64,000 nt of DNA from Afipia sp. (lineage in GTDB: Bacteria; Pseudomonadota; Alphaproteobacteria; Rhizobiales; Xanthobacteraceae). Position 1 is the first letter of the stretch, and the number at the start of each line of letters is the position of its first letter. Both the position numbers and the translations under genes were made by a program. Below the pieces are notes generated by a model. It saw nothing but the letters and a program-made list of their open reading frames with translations. It was not told where the DNA came from and did no database searches. The DNA lies in assembly GCA_024707075.1 (NCBI GenBank), contig JANQAK010000003.1, positions 2,046,001 through 2,110,000 on the forward strand. The letters run 5' to 3'. Below, piece after piece: positions 33,456-42,839 of this stretch.

Positions 33456-34241
33456 GTGTTACCGGTCAGGGATCAGATTGATTTGCCACAGGACATCTTC
33501 ATCCTTGAGACCCACGGATTGACGAAGGAATTCGCGGGCTTTGTGGCCGTGAGTGAGGTCGATCTGAGGGTTCGGCGGGGGACCATTCATGCGTTGATCG
33601 GCCCGAACGGGGCCGGCAAGACGACATGTTTCAACCTGCTGACCAAGTTCCTGAAGCCGTCGCGGGGCCAGATCCTCTACAAGGGGCAGGACATCACGGC
33701 GCTGGCGCCGGCCGACGTGGCGCGGCTGGGGCTGGTGCGGTCGTTCCAGATTTCGGCGGTGTTTCCGCACCTCACGGCGCTGGAGAACGTGCGGGTCGCG
33801 TTGCAGCGCCAGCACGGCTCGTCGTTCGATTTCTGGCGCTCGAAGTCGGTGCTCGATCAATACAACGGCCGGGCGCGGGAGCTGCTTGAGGACGTGGGCC
33901 TCAGCGATTTCGCCAACACGCCGGCGGTGGAGATGCCCTATGGCCGCAAGCGGGCGCTGGAGATCGCGACCACGCTGGCGCTCGATCCGGAGATGATGCT
34001 GCTGGACGAGCCGATGGCCGGCATGGGCCATGAGGACATCGACAAGGTGGCGGCGCTGATCAAGCGCATCTCGCAGAAATACACGATCCTGATGGTCGAG
34101 CATAACCTGAACGTGGTCGCCAACCTGTCCGATACCATCACGGTCTTGACCCGCGGCAAGGTGCTGGCGGAAGGCGACTACGCCACGCTGACGAAGGACC
34201 CGCGGGTCAAGGAAGCCTATCTGGGGGCCGGCCATGAGTAA
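33456..34241 (+). CDS. livG: ABC transporter ATP-binding protein, LivG-type
   Basis: About 261 residues. Walker A GPNGAGKTTCF, the family signature region YGRKRALEIATTLALDPEM, Walker B MLLDEPMAGMG and switch His in ILMVEHNLNVV are all present. The C-terminal KEAYLGAGHE end is typical of LivG. Start uncertain: GTG 33456 or TTG 33483; there is no strong binding site. First gene of livGFHM. Its stop overlaps livF by 8 bases. From about 33520 the codon use is markedly more GC-biased than in the flanking genes. Confidence 0.93.
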   Translation: MLPVRDQIDLPQDIFILETHGLTKEFAGFVAVSEVDLRVRRGTIHALIGPNGAGKTTCFNLLTKFLKPSRGQILYKGQDITALAPADVARLGLVRSFQISAVFPHLTALENVRVALQRQHGSSFDFWRSKSVLDQYNGRARELLEDVGLSDFANTPAVEMPYGRKRALEIATTLALDPEMMLLDEPMAGMGHEDIDKVAALIKRISQKYTILMVEHNLNVVANLSDTITVLTRGKVLAEGDYATLTKDPRVKEAYLGAGHE

Positions 34242-34950
34242 TACTGCCAGCTCTCCGGTGCTCACCGTCAGGAATCTCGAGGCGTGGTACGGCGAGTCCC
34301 ACATCCTGCACGGCATGAACTTCGAGGTCCGCCCCGGCGAGGTGGTTACGCTGCTCGGCCGCAACGGCGCGGGCAAGACCTCGACGCTGAAGTCTGTGAT
34401 GGGCCTGATCGGCAAGCGCACCGGCTCGGTGGCGTTCGAAGGCAGCGAGATCATCCGGCTGCCGGCGGAGAAGATCGCGCGGCTCGGGGTGGCGTTCTGC
34501 CCGGAGGAACGCGGCATCTTCGCCTCGCTCGATGTGAAGGAGAACCTGCTGCTGCCGCCGGTGATCCGCTCTGGCGGCATGACGCTGGACCAGATCTTCG
34601 AACTGTTCCCGAACCTGAAGGAACGGCTCGGCAGCCAGGGCACCAAGCTGTCCGGCGGCGAGCAGCAGATGCTGGCGATCGCGCGCATCCTGCGCACCGG
34701 CGCCCGGTTCCTGATGCTGGACGAGCCGACCGAAGGACTTGCGCCGGTGATCATCCAGCAGATCGGCAAGATGATCGCGCGGCTGAAGGCGGAAGGCTTC
34801 ACCATCCTCTTGGTGGAGCAGAACTTCCGCTTCGCCTCCACCGTCGCCGACCGCTTCTACATCGTCGAGCACGGCAGGATCATCGACACATTCGCGAACT
34901 CCGAACTCCAGGCCAACATGGAAAAACTCCACACGTATCTCGGCGTGTAA
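34234..34950 (+). CDS. livF: ABC transporter ATP-binding protein, LivF-type
   Basis: A 238-residue ATPase. Walker A GRNGAGKTST, signature LSGGEQQMLAIARIL, Walker B LMLDEPTEGLAP and switch His replaced by Gln in LLVEQNFRFA (usual for LivF). It starts inside the end of livG and pairs with it to drive the LivHM permease. Codon use matches livG, livH and livM. Confidence 0.94.
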   Translation: MSNTASSPVLTVRNLEAWYGESHILHGMNFEVRPGEVVTLLGRNGAGKTSTLKSVMGLIGKRTGSVAFEGSEIIRLPAEKIARLGVAFCPEERGIFASLDVKENLLLPPVIRSGGMTLDQIFELFPNLKERLGSQGTKLSGGEQQMLAIARILRTGARFLMLDEPTEGLAPVIIQQIGKMIARLKAEGFTILLVEQNFRFASTVADRFYIVEHGRIIDTFANSELQANMEKLHTYLGV

Positions 34951-35006
34951 GGCAGTGGTCGGTCGTTCTGGAAAATCCATTCTTAAATTTACGGCGGTGA
35001 ATTGAA

Positions 35007-35873
35007 GTGTACCAAGCCCTATACGCCCAGCTTTTGGTGGGATTGATCAACGGGTCGTTTTACGCGCTGCTCAGTCTTGGGCTTGCGGTGATTTTCGGGA
35101 TGCTCAACATCATCAACTTCGCGCATGGCGCGCTGTACATGATGGGGGCGTTCGTCGCGTATTTCCTGCTGAACCTCGGCGGCATCAACTACTGGTGGGC
35201 GCTGATCCTGTCGCCGCTGATCGTCGGTGGATTCGGCATCCTGCTGGAACGCACCATGCTGCAATGGCTGACCGGCCTCGATCATCTTTATGGATTGCTG
35301 CTGACGTTCGGCCTGGCGCTGATCATCCAGGGCGTGTTCCAGAACTATTTCGGCTCGTCGGGATTGCCCTATGCCATTCCCGACATTCTCAAGGGCGGCG
35401 TCAACCTCGGCTTCATGTACCTGCCGATCTATCGCGGCTGGGTCGTGATCTTCTCGCTCGTGGTCTGCATCGCGACCTGGTACACGATCGAGCGCACGCG
35501 CTTCGGCTCCTACCTGCGCGCCGCCACCGAGAATCCGACGCTGGTGCGCGCCTTCGGCATCAACGTGCCGCGCATGATCACGCTGACCTTCGGGCTGGGC
35601 GTCGGCCTTGCCGCCCTTGCCGGCGTGCTGTCGGCCCCGATCAACCAGGTGCGCCCGCTGATGGGCGCGGACCTCATCATCGTGGTGTTCGCGGTGGTGG
35701 TGATCGGCGGCATGGGCTCGATCATGGGCTCGATCATCACCGGCTTCTCGCTCGGCGTGATCGAGGGCATGACCAAGTATTTCTACCCGGAGGCCTCCAA
35801 CACGGTGGTCTTCGTGCTGATGGTGCTGGTGCTGCTGGTGAAGCCGACGGGACTGACGGGACGGGCGACCTAG
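35007..35873 (+). CDS. livH: branched-chain amino acid-type ABC permease, LivH-type
   Basis: A 288-residue inner membrane permease with eight hydrophobic segments. Family landmarks are GLINGSFYALLSLGLAVIFG and MLNIINFAHGALYMMGAFVA near the N-terminus and VVIGGMGSIMGSIITGFSLG in the cytoplasmic coupling loop. GTG start. The stop codon lies at the first base of a long palindrome. Product is half of the LivHM channel. Confidence 0.94.
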   Translation: MYQALYAQLLVGLINGSFYALLSLGLAVIFGMLNIINFAHGALYMMGAFVAYFLLNLGGINYWWALILSPLIVGGFGILLERTMLQWLTGLDHLYGLLLTFGLALIIQGVFQNYFGSSGLPYAIPDILKGGVNLGFMYLPIYRGWVVIFSLVVCIATWYTIERTRFGSYLRAATENPTLVRAFGINVPRMITLTFGLGVGLAALAGVLSAPINQVRPLMGADLIIVVFAVVVIGGMGSIMGSIITGFSLGVIEGMTKYFYPEASNTVVFVLMVLVLLVKPTGLTGRAT

Positions 35874-35945
35874 TGTGGTGGTTCGCAAGTCCGCAACGGT
35901 ATCTCAGCACGTCCATTTGCGGACTTGCGAACCAGACCCACACTA
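35871..35945. repeat. long palindrome 1 between livH and livM
   Basis: Left arm 35871-35896 and right arm 35917-35945 share TAGTGTGG and then a perfect 18-bp TGGTTCGCAAGTCCGCAA. The right arm has 3 extra bases and the loop is 20 bases. The left arm starts at the livH stop codon. It may be a mobile intergenic palindrome (REP-like), or it may stabilise livGFH mRNA. No second copy is in this window. Confidence 0.8.
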
Positions 35946-35959
35946 GGAATTTTATTTTG

Positions 35960-36035
35960 CGAGTGTCCTTTCGAATCCGAAGTTCGCTTGGGGACGCGCT
36001 GCAAAATGAGGCGAACTTCGGATTCAGGACACTCG
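35960..36035. repeat. long palindrome 2, ending one base before the livM start
   Basis: Left arm 35960-35987 and right arm 36011-36035 form a near-perfect stem (CGAGTGTCC then GAATCCGAAGTTCGC; three unpaired bases in the left arm). The loop is 23 bases. The right arm includes AGGA, the only plausible livM ribosome binding site, 7 bases before the ATG. The folded RNA would hide this site. Unrelated in sequence to palindrome 1. Confidence 0.8.
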
Positions 36036-36036
36036 T

Positions 36037-37005
36037 ATGACCACAATCACCGACAACGCCGTTCCGGCCACCGGCCGCTCCACCACCGACGAGATGATCG
36101 CCTTTGTGGTGATGGCGGCCTTGCTGGCCATCGTGCCGCTGACCGGGCTGTATCCCTACTTCGTGATGCAGGCGCTGTGCTTTGCGCTGTTCGCCTGCGC
36201 CTTCAACCTCCTGATCGGCTACAGCGGCCTGTTGTCGTTCGGCCATGCCATGTTCCTCGGCACCGCGGGCTATGTGACCGCGCACGCGCTGAAGGTCTGG
36301 GGCGTCGCGCCGGAGATCGGCATTGTGCTCGGCGTCGCCGGCGCCTGCGCGCTGAGTGTCATCACCGGACTGATCGCGATCCGCCGCCAGGGCATCTACT
36401 TCGCCATGATCACGCTGGCGCTGTCGCAGCTCCTGTTCTTCATCTACCTGCAAACCCCGTTCACCCATGGCGAGGACGGCATCCAGGGCATCCCGCAGGG
36501 CATGATGTTCGGCTTCCTCGACCTGTCGAACACGACGACGCTCTACTACGTCGTGCTGGCGGTGTTCCTGCTCGGCTTCCTGCTGATCTACCGGGCGATC
36601 AACTCGCCGTTCGGCGAGGTGCTGAAGTCGATCCGCGAGAACGAGCAGCGCGCGATCTCGCTGGGCTACAAGACCGACCAGTACAAGTTCCTGGCCTTCG
36701 TGCTGTCGGGCAGCCTCGCTGGCCTTGCCGGCGCCATGAAGGTGTTCGTGGCGCAGAATGCGTCCTTGACCGACGTGCACTGGACCATGTCCGGCGAGGT
36801 CGTGCTGATGACCCTGGTCGGCGGCCTCGGCACCGTGTTCGGTCCCGTCGTCGGCGCCTTCGTCATCATCGCCATGCAGCAGTACCTGGCCGGTTTCGGC
36901 CAGTGGGTCACCGTGATCCAGGGCGCCATCTTCGTCATCTGCGTCCTCACATTCCGAAGAGGCGTCATCGGCGAAATCGCCAACTTCTTCAAGCGGTCGC
37001 TATGA
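36037..37005 (+). CDS. livM: branched-chain amino acid-type ABC permease, LivM-type
   Basis: A 322-residue inner membrane permease. The signature is AFNLLIGYSGLLSFGHAMFL near residue 50; the coupling loop is MTLVGGLGTVFGPVVGAFV near the C-terminus. Hydrophobic segments fit the 10-helix LivM pattern. Completes the livGFHM set. Its expression may be limited by the hairpin overlapping its ribosome binding site. No receptor gene is in the operon; two receptors are encoded on either side on the opposite strand. Confidence 0.94.
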   Translation: MTTITDNAVPATGRSTTDEMIAFVVMAALLAIVPLTGLYPYFVMQALCFALFACAFNLLIGYSGLLSFGHAMFLGTAGYVTAHALKVWGVAPEIGIVLGVAGACALSVITGLIAIRRQGIYFAMITLALSQLLFFIYLQTPFTHGEDGIQGIPQGMMFGFLDLSNTTTLYYVVLAVFLLGFLLIYRAINSPFGEVLKSIRENEQRAISLGYKTDQYKFLAFVLSGSLAGLAGAMKVFVAQNASLTDVHWTMSGEVVLMTLVGGLGTVFGPVVGAFVIIAMQQYLAGFGQWVTVIQGAIFVICVLTFRRGVIGEIANFFKRSL

Positions 37006-37058
37006 GCCAGCGATCATCACAACGCACTTAAATCAGCAAGACCAGAGAGAGGAAAGTC

Positions 37059-38111
37059 ATGGCAAGGAAAGTAGCTCTAATTGCAGGCGTCGGAGGAATG
37101 TGCGGCGGCAACATGGCCCGCATGCTTCACGACACCGGCCAGTGGGATGTTATCGGCGTATCCCGCGGCGATCCCGAACTGGGCGATTGGGTACGTCACA
37201 TCCCGGCGGATCTGCTCGACCGTGACAAAACCATGGCCGGCCTGACAAACATCAGCGACGTGACACACATCTTTTACACGGCCTTGCTGACCGGCAAGAC
37301 ATTCGACGAAGAGAACGAACTGAACACGAGAATGGCTGTGAATTTTCTCGACGCGGCGGTCGCGCAGGCGCCGAAGCTTGAACACGTGCATGTGCTCGAA
37401 GGCGTCAAGTGGTACGGCTATCATATGGGGGCCTACAAGACGCCGGCTCGGGAAGACGATCCGCCTTGTGTCCCCTCGTATTTCTACGAGGCGCAACACG
37501 CACATGTTTTGAAGCTACAGCAAGGCAAGTCCTGGACCTGGTCGACAACGCGCCCCGGCGCAGTTTGTGGCTACGGCAACGGCGCGCGAATTAATCTGAT
37601 GACGGTCATCGCCGCCTATGGAACCATCATGAAGGAGCTGAATCTTCCCTTCTATTTTCCTGGAGACGAAGAAACGTACAACGCGATCACATTTGCATCT
37701 GACGTCGGTATCTTAAACCGCGCGATGCTGTGGGCCTCTACCGATCCGCGCGCGGCGAATCAGGCATTCAACATCGGGAACGGCGACTCCTATCGATGGA
37801 AGTATATGTGGCCGCGGATCGCCGGGATATTCGGCCTCGAACCGGGTCCGGTGAAAAACATGAATCTCGTCGAGTTCATGAGCGACAAAAAAGATCTCTG
37901 GAACAGCATTGTGGAACGCAATGGCCTGGTGAAGACCGATCTGTTCCGGCTGGCACCGTGGAGCTACGCAGACACTGTCTTCCGGCGCAAGTGGGACAAT
38001 ATGATCAGCATGGTGAAAGCCTATCAATTTGGCTTTACGGAAATGATTGATAGCGAAGAGATGATGAAAAACATAATCCAAGACTTCCGGAAGAACAGGA
38101 TCATTCCATAG
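37059..38111 (+). CDS. atypical short-chain dehydrogenase, PRISE-like (progesterone 5-beta-reductase/iridoid-synthase-like)
   Basis: A 350-residue Rossmann protein with a modified glycine motif (GVGGMCGGNMARML) at residues 10-23. The LEHVHVLEGVKWYG segment and the following P/T-A-R-E-D run align with the PRISE pattern LKH..LQTG.KHY...(F)xED. The next conserved site SYFYEAQHAHVL carries the Tyr corresponding to NFYY. The family reduces enones to saturated carbonyls with NAD(P)H. It lies 53 bases after livM on the same strand and may be part of the transport operon. The substrate is unknown. Alternative label: NAD-dependent epimerase. Confidence 0.8.
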   Translation: MARKVALIAGVGGMCGGNMARMLHDTGQWDVIGVSRGDPELGDWVRHIPADLLDRDKTMAGLTNISDVTHIFYTALLTGKTFDEENELNTRMAVNFLDAAVAQAPKLEHVHVLEGVKWYGYHMGAYKTPAREDDPPCVPSYFYEAQHAHVLKLQQGKSWTWSTTRPGAVCGYGNGARINLMTVIAAYGTIMKELNLPFYFPGDEETYNAITFASDVGILNRAMLWASTDPRAANQAFNIGNGDSYRWKYMWPRIAGIFGLEPGPVKNMNLVEFMSDKKDLWNSIVERNGLVKTDLFRLAPWSYADTVFRRKWDNMISMVKAYQFGFTEMIDSEEMMKNIIQDFRKNRIIP

Positions 38112-38148
38112 TTTTTCATTGAAGTTGCTTGGGGGCGACCCAACGACG

Positions 38149-38180
38149 GGCCTATCGACACAAAGCGATGTCGATAGGCC
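38149..38180 (+). terminator. strong hairpin after the PRISE-like gene
   Basis: A perfect 12-bp inverted repeat GGCCTATCGACA/TGTCGATAGGCC with an 8-base loop, 38 bases after the stop codon. It is followed by TCTTCCCTC rather than a run of T. It is probably a terminator for the livGFHM-PRISE unit. The rest of 38112-38409 holds no gene I can recognise. Confidence 0.65.
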
Positions 38181-38358
38181 TCTTCCCTCAGCCCGTTTCG
38201 ATAGACCACACCGCCATTGATCTGCCCGGAGCTATCCGTGAGCCCGAGCGGTGTGGAAGTAGAATCAAACATCGAGTGCTTCGGGCGCTGGGGGCAGGCT
38301 TACTTTGAGACTGACTCTGCGACAGAAATTTCGCGTGCGATGTTGAGACGCCGGAGGC

Positions 38359-38389
38359 CTGGCGAGCAAGGCCCCTACGCTCGCGCCAG
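38359..38389 (-). terminator. hairpin after tcuB
   Basis: Imperfect inverted repeat CTGGCGAGC/GCTCGCGCCAG with an 11-base loop, about 20 bases past the tcuB stop codon on the minus strand. No T-run follows. It may act as a terminator or an mRNA 3' end stabiliser. Confidence 0.4.
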
Positions 38390-38409
38390 CTAAAGCCTCG
38401 CCCCGCGAC

Positions 38410-39621
38410 CTACTCCCCGCCGACGCCAAGCCGGTTTGGCATGCGCTTCTCGATATTGAATTTGAGAAGCGCTGCGGAGCGAAAGATGCCGTGGGCGAAT
38501 TTGCCATAGGGCAGCGTCAGGAACAGCGCCGTCACGGTGCCGAGGTGGATAGCGAGCCACAGCGCCATGAAGCGGGTGTCGCGCAGCAGCAGCAGCGCGA
38601 AGCCGGTGGCGCTGACCAGAAGCAGCAGGATGATGAAGCCGCGGTCCATCGCATTCTGCTTGACGTCGGCGCGCAGCGTATCGCGACGCAGGTTCAGCCA
38701 TAACAAGCCGACAGGCCCGAAGATGAGACCGATGCCGCCGAGCGAGCCGAGAATCACCGGCGCGCTGGTGACAGCATAGGGCGCGTGCAGGTTGAACAGG
38801 TAATGATAAAGTGTCGCGACGCAGGTTGCGGCAAAACACAGCAGAAATCCGTACAGCGTAAGCTGATGAAACCGCCGCCGCCACAGCGTGAAGGCGTCAT
38901 CATCCTCATTGCAGCCGTCGCCGTGGCCGCCGCCGAGATATTTCAGCCGCGCCACATCGGAGACGGATTCGGCGGCCGCCGGAACACGCGCCTTTGCGGC
39001 TGAGGCGATGTCGCGGGGATCGCCCCCTTTTACCGGGGAGATATCGCGCCAGAATCGCGTGACGCCGATGCCGAGCGCGACGATCGCGAACAGGAATACG
39101 ACGCCGAACAGCACGGCGAGGAAATTATGCGGGAAGATCACGTAGAAATTTCCTGCCAGCGGCTCGTGAATCAGCCGCCCGTTGATCGCAATCGCAAGCA
39201 CCATGAACAACGCGAGGCCACCCGACAGCGCGAAGGCGACCGTCAGGCCTGCGCGTTCATAGAGACGGCCAAAGGCCCGTGGCCATGCATAGTCCTGATA
39301 GGTGCGCACCCGCACCTTGGCCATGGCCTGCGGCACGTTGACCGCGAATTCGTGCGGCGGCGCATATTGGCAGGCGTAGAGACAAGAACCGCAGTTGTGG
39401 CAAAGGTTGGCGAGATAATGCGTGTCGGCCTTGTTGAATTCGAGCCGCCGTGTCATCGCGGGAAACACCGCGCAGAAACCTTCGCAATAGCGGCACGCGT
39501 TGCAGATCTGCATGACGCGCGCGACCTCCTGCTCGTCCGTCGTGAGCGCGCTGGTCAGGCTCATGATGCCCTCGCAAGCACCGCTGGCCATCTGCGCCTC
39601 CGGTTCAATGAGCGGAGGCAT
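38410..39621 (-). CDS. tcuB: TcuB, tricarballylate-utilisation membrane/Fe-S electron transfer protein
   Basis: A 403-residue protein that reoxidises TcuA and feeds electrons to the membrane. Two N-terminal 4Fe-4S motifs are visible ([15 protein letters not shown] and [16 protein letters not shown]), followed by six or more membrane helices of a CitB-like domain with several histidines for haem or quinone. ATG 39621 with GGAGGA upstream overlaps the tcuA stop by 17 bases, so translation is coupled. The open frame continues upstream but has no good start. Confidence 0.92.
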   Translation of the reverse strand: MPPLIEPEAQMASGACEGIMSLTSALTTDEQEVARVMQICNACRYCEGFCAVFPAMTRRLEFNKADTHYLANLCHNCGSCLYACQYAPPHEFAVNVPQAMAKVRVRTYQDYAWPRAFGRLYERAGLTVAFALSGGLALFMVLAIAINGRLIHEPLAGNFYVIFPHNFLAVLFGVVFLFAIVALGIGVTRFWRDISPVKGGDPRDIASAAKARVPAAAESVSDVARLKYLGGGHGDGCNEDDDAFTLWRRRFHQLTLYGFLLCFAATCVATLYHYLFNLHAPYAVTSAPVILGSLGGIGLIFGPVGLLWLNLRRDTLRADVKQNAMDRGFIILLLLVSATGFALLLLRDTRFMALWLAIHLGTVTALFLTLPYGKFAHGIFRSAALLKFNIEKRMPNRLGVGGE

Positions 39622-41050
39622 AGGCCAGTTCCTCCTGGAATGTGGGATGGTGGTGACCTGTGCTCGCAGCCGCATTGACGCCGGCGATGCGGCCGAAGGC
39701 GGTGCCGATGCTCATGCCGACGCCGGCGGTATAGCCCTTGCCGAGCACATTGCCCGCCACCATCTCACCCGCCGCGAACAGATTGTCGCTCGGCACATGA
39801 TTGAAATGGACCGCTGACGTTACGTCGGTTTTCATGCCGAGATAGGTGAAGGTGATGCCGGGCTTGAGCGGATAGGCATAAAATGGAGGCGTGTCGATCA
39901 TGCGCGCCCAATGGGTTTTGGCCGGGGTCAGGCCTTCGGTGCGGCAATCATCAAGTGCGGTGTGATCGAAGGTGCCGGGACGGCAAGCGGCATTGTAAGC
40001 CGACAGCGTCTCCATGAAGGTTGCCGGATCGACGCCGATCTTCACGGCAAGCTCTTGCAGGGTGTTGGCTCGGGTGCCATCGAACACCGGCGGCATGAAG
40101 CAGCCGATCGCCTTCTGGTCGATGATCGACCATGCGGTTTGGCTAGGCTGCTGGGCGACGAGGCGGCCCCAGATGGCGTAACGCTTTGGCCAGAAGTCCT
40201 CGCCCTCGTCATAGAAACGGCGGGCCTCGCGGTTGACGACGACGCCGAGTGAGACGCAATCGATGCGGGTGCAGATGCCGCCATCGTAGAGTGGCGCGCG
40301 TGCGTCGATGGCAACACAATGCGCCTGGGTCGGATCGCCGATGGAGTCCGCCCCGGCCTCGATCATGAACTTCAGGAGGACACCCTGATTGAACCGCGTC
40401 CCGCGGATCAGGAAGTTCTCGGCAGTCCATTCGCCGCGCTCGTTCTGACCCCAGGCCTCGCGCTGCCAGTCCAGATTGGACTCGAAGCCGCCGCAGGCGA
40501 GCACGCAACTCTTCGCAGCAATACGCTCGCCGCCTTCGGTGATCGCGGCAATGAAGCGGCCGTCCGCGAGTTCGAGGCTCTTCACCGAGCTGTCGTAACG
40601 GATCTTAACGCCGAGCGCCTCGGCGCTGCGGTAATAGGCATTCACAAGCGCCTTGCCACCCCCCATGAAGAAGGCGTTGGTGCGCGCCACATGCAACGCG
40701 CCGGACAACGGCGGCTGAAAGTGCACGCCGTGACCGCGCATCCACGGCCGGCAGCGCGACGAGTGCCGGATCACCATCCGCGCCAAAGGCTCATCGGTGA
40801 GACCGCCGGTCACTTTAAGAAGATCCTGCCAGTATTCTTCTTCGGGATAGGCTTCGACGAGCACGTCCTGCGGCGCATCGTGCATGCAGCGCAGGTTGCG
40901 CACATGCATGGAGTTGCCGCCACGCCACTCCTTTGGTGCGGATTCCAGCATCAGCACCGACGCTCCTGCCTCGCGCGCCATCAACACCGAACACAGCGCG
41001 GCGTTGCCGCCGCCGATGACAAGAACGTCCGGCATGGAGGAGGATGCCAT
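39605..41050 (-). CDS. tcuA: TcuA, FAD-dependent tricarballylate dehydrogenase
   Basis: A 481-residue flavoprotein of the fumarate reductase family. The FAD site is [17 protein letters not shown] with LMLES, and the [15 protein letters not shown] stretch and the C-terminal [20 protein letters not shown] are as in tricarballylate dehydrogenase. TcuA oxidises tricarballylate to cis-aconitate. Here it may act on tricarballylate or a similar polycarboxylic acid. It forms an operon with tcuB; an IclR regulator lies upstream on the same strand. There is no TcuC-type permease in the window. Confidence 0.92.
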   Translation of the reverse strand: MASSSMPDVLVIGGGNAALCSVLMAREAGASVLMLESAPKEWRGGNSMHVRNLRCMHDAPQDVLVEAYPEEEYWQDLLKVTGGLTDEPLARMVIRHSSRCRPWMRGHGVHFQPPLSGALHVARTNAFFMGGGKALVNAYYRSAEALGVKIRYDSSVKSLELADGRFIAAITEGGERIAAKSCVLACGGFESNLDWQREAWGQNERGEWTAENFLIRGTRFNQGVLLKFMIEAGADSIGDPTQAHCVAIDARAPLYDGGICTRIDCVSLGVVVNREARRFYDEGEDFWPKRYAIWGRLVAQQPSQTAWSIIDQKAIGCFMPPVFDGTRANTLQELAVKIGVDPATFMETLSAYNAACRPGTFDHTALDDCRTEGLTPAKTHWARMIDTPPFYAYPLKPGITFTYLGMKTDVTSAVHFNHVPSDNLFAAGEMVAGNVLGKGYTAGVGMSIGTAFGRIAGVNAAASTGHHHPTFQEELAYASAH

Positions 41051-41094
41051 GGGTCAGGCCGTCCTTTCGGCAAGCGTGATGTCGTGCATCGCAC

Positions 41095-41871
41095 TCAACG
41101 CCGGAATGCGGGCCATGCGCCGCCCAGATTGAGACTGAGGGCTTTCGCAACGGGCCCGAGGACACGTTTCATCTCTGCAATTTCCAACTTGCCGAACCGC
41201 TCGCGTGGACCCGACAGGGAAATGACGCCAGCGAGCATGTCGCGAGGACCGAAGACCGGAGCAGCCACCGCGGCGCAGCTCGAATCGCGCTCGCCCAACG
41301 ACACATCGAAGCCATGGGTTCGAATGGCGTCATAACGCGCACCCACGCAACCGTCGTAAGCAAGTATAATGTGTCCAGCGGCGCCGCGCACAAGCGCATA
41401 GCTGCAACCGGCTTCCACGCGATCGAGCGTCGCGTGGCGCGAATTCACCCGAAACAGGCAGAGGCGGTTATCCGCATCCTGCCGCACATGAAAGGATGCG
41501 CTCTCCGTGCCTCGATCGACCAGTTCCTGTAATGCGGGCATCACATGATGCCCGATTGCATTCTTGCGGTTGAAAGCGACACCGAGACGAAACGCCGCCG
41601 GCCCAAGATCATAATTCCCGTCTGGCAGACGCATGACATAGCCCGTGGGGATCAATGATCCCAAAAGCCGCAGAATGGTGCTCTTGTAGAAACCCGTACG
41701 GGTCGAAAGTTCGGCCAGCGGCATCGGCCGGTCCGAACTTTCGAGCGCAGCCACGATCGACAAGGCCCGCTCGACAGCGGCGACGCCGTCACCGGCCTCG
41801 CGAGGCGCGTCCAATGCTGGAGCCTTTTCCGCCGCGCGCGGTCTTGCCGATCTGGTCGCGGTCTTTTTCAT
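41095..41871 (-). CDS. IclR-family transcriptional regulator
   Basis: A 258-residue regulator with an N-terminal winged helix (MPLAELSTRTGFYKSTILRL) and a C-terminal GAF-like effector domain (AVAAPVFGPRDMLAGVISLS). The N-terminal 25 residues are basic and of low complexity (KKTATRSARPRAAEK). It stands between the tcuBA operon downstream and the dehydrogenase/receptor operon upstream on the same strand. It probably senses an organic acid and controls either or both. Confidence 0.9.
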   Translation of the reverse strand: MKKTATRSARPRAAEKAPALDAPREAGDGVAAVERALSIVAALESSDRPMPLAELSTRTGFYKSTILRLLGSLIPTGYVMRLPDGNYDLGPAAFRLGVAFNRKNAIGHHVMPALQELVDRGTESASFHVRQDADNRLCLFRVNSRHATLDRVEAGCSYALVRGAAGHIILAYDGCVGARYDAIRTHGFDVSLGERDSSCAAVAAPVFGPRDMLAGVISLSGPRERFGKLEIAEMKRVLGPVAKALSLNLGGAWPAFRR

Positions 41872-41882
41872 GAGGTTCCCGC

Positions 41883-42770
41883 TCAGGCCCGGCGCGACGC
41901 CTTGATGACGCGCGCCAATACCGGCCAGTAGAGATCGCCATATCCGGAATCAATCGCTTCGCCCAGCAGCTTGTCGGCCAGCTCCGCGCCCTGTAGCTTG
42001 ATATCCACCGATCTGGCAAGATCGAGCGCATAAGTAATATCCTTGCGGGCGTATTCGGTGGAGAAGGCGCGCTCCGGAAATGTGTCGGGCAGGATCGCCT
42101 TCACGCCGTGGTTTCGCAGCGCGAAGCTGTCGGCCGATCCCTTGGCGAGGGTCTCAAACAACAGCTTACCGTCAAGCCCGGCGCGCTTTGCTGTCTCCAG
42201 CGCCTCGCTGAGTGCGACGACCGTCTGCATCAACACCATGTTGTTGAGGATCTTCACCACCTGCCCAGCGCCGACAGCGCCGCAGTGAGTGATATCGGTG
42301 GCAAAGGTTGCGATCAGCGGATGCAGCCTGGCGAAAATCGCAGCGTCCGCGCCGACCATGACGCTGAGCGTGCCTTCCTCCGCAGCCTGGCGTGTGCGCG
42401 CAATGGGCGCATCCGCATAGGCCGCACCCTTCGCGGCGAAGCGCTTCGCAAGGTCACGGCTTGCCTCCACCGGCGACGTGCCGAGATCGACGATGGTATG
42501 ACGCGCCTCGGCGTAGTTCAGCAGCCCATCGGCACCATCGCACACGGCCTGCACATGCTTGCCGCTCGGCAGCGCCATGAAGATCACATCACACTGCCTG
42601 GCCAGTTCGGCCAGCGACGCAGCGGGCCTGACGCCCACGGCTTCGAGCCGTTGCTGCGGCTCATCCGCGCGATCGAAACCGAATACCGGCATGCCGGTCT
42701 TGCGGGCGAGATTGCGGCAGATCGGCTCGCCCATCACGCCAAGACCGATAAAACCAATGGCACCTGTCAT
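41883..42770 (-). CDS. NAD(P)-dependent oxidoreductase, 3-hydroxyisobutyrate dehydrogenase family (copy 2)
   Basis: A 295-residue paralogue of the 25514-26407 enzyme. The matching motifs are GFIGLGVMGEPICRNL, AYADAPIARTRQAAEEG and the catalytic GAGQVVKILNNM lysine. I prefer ATG 42770, as the upstream extension adds seven residues before the normal MTGAIGFIG start. It sits between the IclR gene and the receptor, the same order relative to the receptor as in copy 1. A hairpin terminator separates it from the receptor. Confidence 0.9.
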   Translation of the reverse strand: MTGAIGFIGLGVMGEPICRNLARKTGMPVFGFDRADEPQQRLEAVGVRPAASLAELARQCDVIFMALPSGKHVQAVCDGADGLLNYAEARHTIVDLGTSPVEASRDLAKRFAAKGAAYADAPIARTRQAAEEGTLSVMVGADAAIFARLHPLIATFATDITHCGAVGAGQVVKILNNMVLMQTVVALSEALETAKRAGLDGKLLFETLAKGSADSFALRNHGVKAILPDTFPERAFSTEYARKDITYALDLARSVDIKLQGAELADKLLGEAIDSGYGDLYWPVLARVIKASRRA

Positions 42771-42800
42771 GCCGAACTCCTTGAACGTCAAAATCGAAAC

Positions 42801-42821
42801 GGGCGCGGCAAGACCGCGCCC
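42801..42821 (-). terminator. intrinsic terminator/attenuator between receptor and dehydrogenase, copy 2
   Basis: A perfect 8-bp stem GGGCGCGG/CCGCGCCC with a 5-base loop is followed on the minus strand by GTTTCGATTTT. It occupies the same place as the hairpin at 26454 but has a different sequence, so the arrangement has been kept or arose twice. Confidence 0.65.
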
Positions 42822-42839
42822 GCGATGTGTTGAGATACG

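Noticed and set aside
33459-34841. 460-aa antisense ORF over livG and livF
   Set aside because: Walker A, signature and Walker B are on the plus strand; the antisense product has no recognisable domain.
35871-36035. Possible CRISPR or insertion-sequence ends at the two palindromes
   Set aside because: The two palindromes are different in sequence, have no direct repeat flanks and no transposase or spacer pattern.
38265-38507. 80-aa minus-strand ORF overlapping the tcuB 3' end
   Set aside because: No motif; it overlaps tcuB and a hairpin and has no binding site.
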